DNA from: a bacterium
GTDB taxonomy: Bacteria > Pseudomonadota > Alphaproteobacteria > Rs-D84
Assembly: GCA_014802705.1 (NCBI GenBank)
Contig: JAAVBR010000034.1
Span: 1-15,979, forward strand
Reading direction: 5' to 3'
Length of the DNA: 15,979 nt
Shown here: positions 13,243 through 15,979 of the stretch, one piece after another
Layout of the letters: every line of letters starts with the position of its first letter
How positions within the stretch are numbered: position 1 is the first letter of the stretch
The notes under the pieces: model-generated
What the model was told of the DNA's origin: nothing
Databases searched by the model: none
What the model saw: only the letters and a program-made list of their open reading frames with translations
Translations under genes and position numbers: made by a program

Positions 13243-13419
13243 ATGGTTCAATTGGATTCCAGTTTATGGGCAAACGTGGCCCCCAAAGTCTTGGGCTTTG
13301 TGGCCGGGGTTGTCTTGGTGGGATTTGGGGCTGTGACGATATGGACACCCCGGATCAAAAAGGCCAATGATAAGTTGAATCAAGATCTGGTGCGCCGGGA
13401 AAGAGAACGCCAGAAATAG
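13243..13419 (+). CDS. Unrecognised 58-residue single-span membrane protein between rplF and rplR
   Basis: Not recognised. The frame MVQLDSSLWANVAPK (1-15) leads into an uncharged hydrophobic helix, VLGFVAGVVLVGFGAVTIW (16-34), then a strongly charged tail TPRIKKANDKLNQDLVRRER (35-54) ending ERQK, with nine basic and four acidic residues. The positive-inside rule predicts the N-terminus outside and the tail in the cytoplasm. The start has GGGGG (13229-13233) 9 nt upstream, an SD that differs from the neighbours' AAGGA. Codon use (TTG, GTG, GCC, GGG) resembles the flanking genes, so recent foreign origin is not suggested. The place between rplF and rplR is normally empty. A role in membrane docking of ribosomes or in Sec function is only a guess from context. 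A chance frame is possible at this length but unlikely given the membrane pattern and spacing. Confidence 0.72.
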   Translation: MVQLDSSLWANVAPKVLGFVAGVVLVGFGAVTIWTPRIKKANDKLNQDLVRRERERQK

Positions 13420-13441
13420 TTATTCGGCCGGTATGGGTTTG

Positions 13442-13455
13442 CCCGGCTGGCCGGG
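13442..13455 (+). other. Intergenic stem-loop upstream of rplR
   Basis: CCCGG (13442-13446) pairs with CCGGG (13451-13455), loop CTGG. It precedes the second copy of the repeated CTGTTA hairpin in the 93-nt leader of rplR. Confidence 0.5.
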
Positions 13456-13477
13456 TGGGTATAAAACAAAAACCGAT

Positions 13478-13493
13478 CCCCGCTGTTACGGGG
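13478..13493 (+). repeat. Repeated hairpin, copy 2, upstream of rplR
   Basis: CCCCGCTGTTACGGGG, identical over 16 nt to 11249-11264; stem 13478-13482/13489-13493, loop CTGTTA. The rplR SD AAGGA (13501-13505) starts 7 nt after it. The two copies precede the genes for L5 and L18, both 5S rRNA binders. Confidence 0.7.
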
Positions 13494-13512
13494 TGAAAAA
13501 AAGGAAAACAAA

Positions 13513-13869
13513 ATGTTAAAACATTTGTCGAATGAAGAAAGACGCACGCTGGCCAATCGCGGCGCGCTGAAAAGAAAAAATCCGGGCAAAATCCGTTTGT
13601 CGGTTTTCCGTTCCGGTCGTCATATTGAAATCCAGGCGATTGATGACGTGCGTGGCCACACGGTTTGCGCCGCATCGTCCAAAGAAAAAGATTTCAAGGG
13701 CAAGGGCTGGAATGTTGCCGGGGCCGAAATGGTGGGCAAAATGTTTGCCGAACGGGCGGTCAAGGCCAATATTACGGACAACTGTTATTTCGATCGTGGC
13801 GGGTATCGCTATCACGGTCGCGTCAAGGCCCTGTGCGAAGCAATGCGCGCGGGCGGGTTAAAGATTTAA
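13513..13869 (+). CDS. rplR: 50S ribosomal protein L18
   Basis: L18 binds 5S rRNA and, with L5, builds the central protuberance. The product (118 aa) has the family length, with an Arg/Lys-rich N-terminus (LANRGALKRKNPGKIRLSVF, 13-32), RSGRHIEIQAIDD (33-45), and the C-terminal FDRGGYRYHGRVKALCEAMR followed by AGGLKI. The SD AAGGA (13501-13505) is 7 nt upstream. Unusually, its leader is 93 nt with two hairpins, because the 58-codon gene separates it from rplF. Confidence 0.98.
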   Translation: MLKHLSNEERRTLANRGALKRKNPGKIRLSVFRSGRHIEIQAIDDVRGHTVCAASSKEKDFKGKGWNVAGAEMVGKMFAERAVKANITDNCYFDRGGYRYHGRVKALCEAMRAGGLKI

Positions 13870-13902
13870 TGGCCACGTCATGGCAGCGAAGGAGCATAAG
13901 TA

Positions 13903-14463
13903 ATGGCACGTTTTGATGATAAAAAATTACAGACGGATAACCTGGTCGATAAACTGGTTTCCATCAACCGCGTTTCCAAGACGGTGAAAGGCGGTCGCAA
14001 TATGTCGTTCTCGGCCCTGGTGGTGGTTGGGGACAAAGCCGGCAAAGTCGGTTTCGGTAAAGGGAAAGCCCTGGAAGTGCAGTCGGCGGTGCAAAAGGCG
14101 ACCAAGGCCGCCAAAGCCAAAATGATTCGCGTTCCGTTGAAAGAAGGGCGCACCCTGCATCACGACAGCGCGGCCAAATACGGCGCGTCCAAATTGGTCG
14201 TCCGCAGCGCGGTTCCCGGGACCGGGATCATCGCGGGTGGGGCCTTGCGTGCGGTGTTTGAATGCTTGGGCGTTCAGGACGTCGTGGTGAAATCCCAGGG
14301 GTCCAACAACCCGAACAACATGATTCGTGCGGCGTTCTTGGCCTTTGCGAAAATGAATTCGCCCAAGACCGTGGCGGCACGCCGTGGCAAATCGGTGGCT
14401 GAAATCATCGCGGGTCGCGATGGCAAGGCCGCGGACAGCGTCGATGGCGGCGAAGACAAATAA
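13903..14463 (+). CDS. rpsE: 30S ribosomal protein S5
   Basis: S5 shapes the mRNA entry channel and affects accuracy. The product (186 aa) has LVSINRVSKTVKGGRNMSFS (18-37), the loop where spectinomycin-resistance changes occur in E. coli, with no deletion seen. The double-stranded-RNA-like fold continues with ALVVVGDKAGKVGFGKGKA (38-56) and the C-terminal domain with VPGTGIIAGGALRAVFECLG (104-123). It ends in an acidic tail. The SD AAGGAG (13889-13894) is 8 nt upstream; the 33-nt gap to rplR has only a 4-bp pairing. Confidence 0.98.
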   Translation: MARFDDKKLQTDNLVDKLVSINRVSKTVKGGRNMSFSALVVVGDKAGKVGFGKGKALEVQSAVQKATKAAKAKMIRVPLKEGRTLHHDSAAKYGASKLVVRSAVPGTGIIAGGALRAVFECLGVQDVVVKSQGSNNPNNMIRAAFLAFAKMNSPKTVAARRGKSVAEIIAGRDGKAADSVDGGEDK

Positions 14464-14467
14464 TCAA

Positions 14468-14491
14468 TGCCGTCGGCCCCGGCCGATGGCA
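14468..14491 (+). other. Intergenic stem-loop, rpsE-rpmD
   Basis: TGCCGTCGGC (14468-14477) pairs with GCCGATGGCA (14482-14491), 10 bp with one wobble and the loop CCCG. It ends 6 nt before the rpmD SD GGAG (14498-14501). Confidence 0.6.
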
Positions 14492-14511
14492 CAAGATGGA
14501 GTATTGGAATT

Positions 14512-14688
14512 ATGGCAAAGATCGTTGTAAAGCAAGTGAAGAGCACCATCGGCCGTCCCGAAGCGCAAGTGAAAATTGTCAAGGCTTTGGGTTTGGGGCG
14601 TATTGGTAAAAGCAAAGAAATCGAAGACACGCCGGCGGTGCGCGGCATGATCGAAAAGGTGTCCCATTTGGTCGAAGTGGCGGCCTAA
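14512..14688 (+). CDS. rpmD: 50S ribosomal protein L30
   Basis: L30 is a small 50S protein with a ferredoxin-like fold. The 58-residue product MAKIVVKQVKSTIGRPEAQV... matches the family in length, with the diagnostic KIVKALGLGRIGKSKEIEDT (21-40) and PAVRGMIEKVSHLVEV (41-56). The frame is open to an ATG at 14467, but that start would include the hairpin; ATG 14512 follows GGAG (14498-14501) and gives the normal N-terminus. L30 is missing in several reduced alphaproteobacterial lineages, so its retention is mildly informative. Confidence 0.97.
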   Translation: MAKIVVKQVKSTIGRPEAQVKIVKALGLGRIGKSKEIEDTPAVRGMIEKVSHLVEVAA

Positions 14689-14720
14689 GGCCCATCATCC
14701 GGGATACGCAGATGAACCGA

Positions 14721-14761
14721 GTATGGGGATCACCCCCATGCGCAAAAGCCCCGCCAGGGGC
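14721..14761 (+). other. Tandem intergenic stem-loops, rpmD-rplO
   Basis: GTATGGGG/CCCCATGC (14721-14728/14734-14741, one wobble, loop ATCAC) is followed by GCCCC/GGGGC (14748-14752/14757-14761, loop GCCA). The second ends 11 nt before the rplO SD AAGGA (14773-14777). Confidence 0.58.
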
Positions 14762-14784
14762 ATAGGAATAAAAAGGATAGAATT

Positions 14785-15243
14785 ATGAAACTGAATGCTT
14801 TGATGGATAATTTTGGCGCCCGGGGCGACACCAAACGCGTGGGTCGCGGGATTGGTTCGGGCATGGGCAAGACCGCGGGGCGTGGGCACAAAGGTCAAAA
14901 GGCCCGCAGCGGATCGCGCAAGCAGGCAACCTTCCAGGGGGGCCAGATGCCGATTTTGCGTCGTTTCCCGAAATTCGGCTTTAACAATCCGTTTGCCAAA
15001 GAATATGTGACGATCAACCTGGGCGATATTGAAAAGTTCGTGGCCAGTGGCAAAATCGATGCCAAGGCGCCGATCACCATCGACACGTTGTTGGCGGCCA
15101 AAGTGATCAACCGTCGCATGTCGGGCCTGAAAGTCTTGGCCAAGGGTGAAATCAAATCCAAGGTTGACATTGTGGCCGACAAATGGTCCAAAGCGGCGGA
15201 AGCGGCGATTGTCAAAGCCGGTGGGTCGATCAAGAACAAATAA
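14785..15243 (+). CDS. rplO: 50S ribosomal protein L15
   Basis: L15 is a late 50S assembly protein with a long glycine- and arginine-rich N-terminal extension. The product (152 aa) begins MKLNALMDNFGARGDTKRVG and contains RGIGSGMGKTAGRGHKGQKA (21-40) and FQGGQMPILRRFPKFGF (50-66), both signature stretches; a compact domain follows. The SD AAGGA (14773-14777) is 7 nt upstream. In the usual order secY comes next; here a 130-codon gene intervenes, starting 13 nt after the stop. Confidence 0.98.
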   Translation: MKLNALMDNFGARGDTKRVGRGIGSGMGKTAGRGHKGQKARSGSRKQATFQGGQMPILRRFPKFGFNNPFAKEYVTINLGDIEKFVASGKIDAKAPITIDTLLAAKVINRRMSGLKVLAKGEIKSKVDIVADKWSKAAEAAIVKAGGSIKNK

Positions 15244-15256
15244 CAAAAGCCAGACA

Positions 15257-15649
15257 ATGAAAAAACTGTTGCCGGTCTTGGGAATTGTGGTTGTGATTGC
15301 GGCGGGTGTCGTGGCGGTGGTGTTGAACCGTCGCGTGCCCGCGCACCTCACATCTGCGGCGGCGTATGAAATGGTATCCCAGGCCATTGGGGGCCAATTG
15401 GTCATGACGGTGGGCCCGACCGGGGATTTCTTGGTTCGGGTGCCGGCCACGGCGGCCTTGAAGAAAATTGCGGCCGGGGAAAAAACGGCCAAGTTTTTGT
15501 CGGTGGAAAATCCGGCGCAATATGTTCAAGACGGCACGGTGTTGATCAATGTCATTCCGAATAATGTTCGGACCGGTGGGTGTCCGTATCGCCTGGCGAC
15601 GGCTGTGACGGCGCAGGGGTATTACGCGGTGGAATTGTGTCACGAATAA
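15257..15649 (+). CDS. Unrecognised 130-residue membrane-anchored or exported protein between rplO and secY
   Basis: Not recognised. The N-terminus MKK is followed by a 20-residue hydrophobic stretch, LLPVLGIVVVIAAGVVAVVL (4-23), and NRR (24-26), typical of a signal anchor or signal peptide. No close AxA cleavage site is seen (SAAA at 33-36 is rather far). The rest (27-130) is a soluble alpha/beta-looking domain with only two cysteines, Cys109 and Cys128, that could form a disulfide if exported. No Shine-Dalgarno is visible in the 13 nt after the rplO stop, so it probably depends on translational coupling; nearly all neighbours have AAGGA-type sites. Codon use matches the operon. The location before secY could point to envelope biogenesis, but this is inference only. 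Confidence 0.82.
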   Translation: MKKLLPVLGIVVVIAAGVVAVVLNRRVPAHLTSAAAYEMVSQAIGGQLVMTVGPTGDFLVRVPATAALKKIAAGEKTAKFLSVENPAQYVQDGTVLINVIPNNVRTGGCPYRLATAVTAQGYYAVELCHE

Positions 15650-15656
15650 TGGGCGT

Positions 15657-15670
15657 GGCGCATCTGCGCC
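15657..15670 (+). other. Intergenic stem-loop before secY
   Basis: GGCGC (15657-15661) pairs with GCGCC (15666-15670), loop ATCT, in the 41-nt gap. It ends 12 nt before the secY SD-like AGGA (15683-15686). Confidence 0.5.
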
Positions 15671-15690
15671 CCAGAGAGAGATAGGAAACC

Positions 15691-15979
15691 ATGAAGTTCA
15701 TAACGAAATTTTTTGGCAGTATGTCTGATTTACAGCGGCGCATTATGTTCACGCTGGGGGCACTGATCGTCTATCGCATCGGGTCGTTTATTCCGTTGCC
15801 CGGCGTCAATGCGTCGGCGGTGTTGCACCTGTTTAACGGGGACAACGGCATGATGGGCATGTTCGATATGTTTTCGGGCGGGTCCTTGTCGCGTATGTCG
15901 GTGTTGGCGTTGAATATCTTTCCGTATATCTCGGCCTCGATCGTGTTGCAATTGTTGACCGCGACCAGCAAGACGTTGG
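15691..15979 (+). CDS. secY: Protein translocase subunit SecY (5' part, cut by the window edge)
   Basis: SecY is the channel subunit of the SecYEG translocon in the inner membrane. Only 96 codons lie in the window. TM1 (about 18-37) contains TLGALIVYRIGSFIPLPGVN (21-40), and the plug/TM2 region has FDMFSGGSLSRMSVLALNIF (58-77) and PYISASIVLQLLT (78-90), matching the family. The N-terminus before TM1 is short compared with many alphaproteobacterial SecY proteins. ATG 15691 is chosen because of AGGA at 15683-15686, though the spacing (4 nt) is tight; the next in-frame ATG (15721) has no SD. The 3' part lies beyond the window. Confidence 0.97.
   Translation, partial: MKFITKFFGSMSDLQRRIMFTLGALIVYRIGSFIPLPGVNASAVLHLFNGDNGMMGMFDMFSGGSLSRMSVLALNIFPYISASIVLQLLTATSKTL

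Noticed and set aside
612..14761. Intergenic hairpins as Rho-independent terminators
   Set aside because: None is followed by a T-tract; most are followed by A-rich SD regions and the next gene's start.
15146..15649. Longer frame for the pre-secY gene starting inside rplO
   Set aside because: It would overlap rplO by about 100 nt in another frame; ATG 15257 gives a proper signal-anchor N-terminus just after the rplO stop.

Overview
The window is a single, uninterrupted, forward-strand ribosomal-protein superoperon: the str block (rpsL, rpsG, fusA, tuf), the S10 block (rpsJ, rplC, rplD, rplW, rplB, rpsS, rplV, rpsC, rplP, rpmC, rpsQ) and the spc block (rplN, rplX, rplE, rpsN, rpsH, rplF, rplR, rpsE, rpmD, rplO, secY). 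secY runs off the right edge. The protein sequences suggest an alphaproteobacterium: 58-residue L30, zinc-less 100-residue S14, the L29 helix pattern, and EF-G and EF-Tu of the alpha type. Several proteins depart from consensus at usually invariant positions, and there is a strong preference for TTG (Leu) and GAA (Glu). Together these suggest a deep or poorly sampled lineage; the genus cannot be named from this window.

Layout. Positions 1-229 are a non-coding leader with a near-consensus sigma70 promoter (TTGACA, 17 bp, TATAGT; 52-80) and several small stem-loops. The str genes fill 230-4580, the S10 genes 4660-9993 plus rpsQ to 10394, and the spc genes 10516 to the end. No gene is supported on the minus strand. 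No tRNA, rRNA, insertion sequence or CRISPR array is visible, and no Rho-independent terminator (hairpin plus T-tract) lies anywhere in the run, so long polycistronic transcription is likely.

Two genes do not belong to the standard set and are the most novel content. One is a 58-codon gene at 13243-13419 between rplF and rplR, encoding a single-span membrane protein with a very basic tail. The other is a 130-codon gene at 15257-15649 between rplO and secY, encoding an N-terminally anchored or secreted protein with two cysteines. Neither was recognised.

The other unusual feature is the intergenic architecture. Nearly every gap longer than about 45 nt holds one or two compact stem-loops ending shortly before the Shine-Dalgarno sequence, while gaps without one are 13-42 nt. 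One 16-nt hairpin is repeated exactly, loop included, upstream of rplE (L5) and rplR (L18), the two 5S-rRNA-binding proteins encoded here. EF-Tu, L2, L3, L4 and S3 carry substitutions at conserved functional positions, including EF-Tu sites linked to elfamycin resistance.
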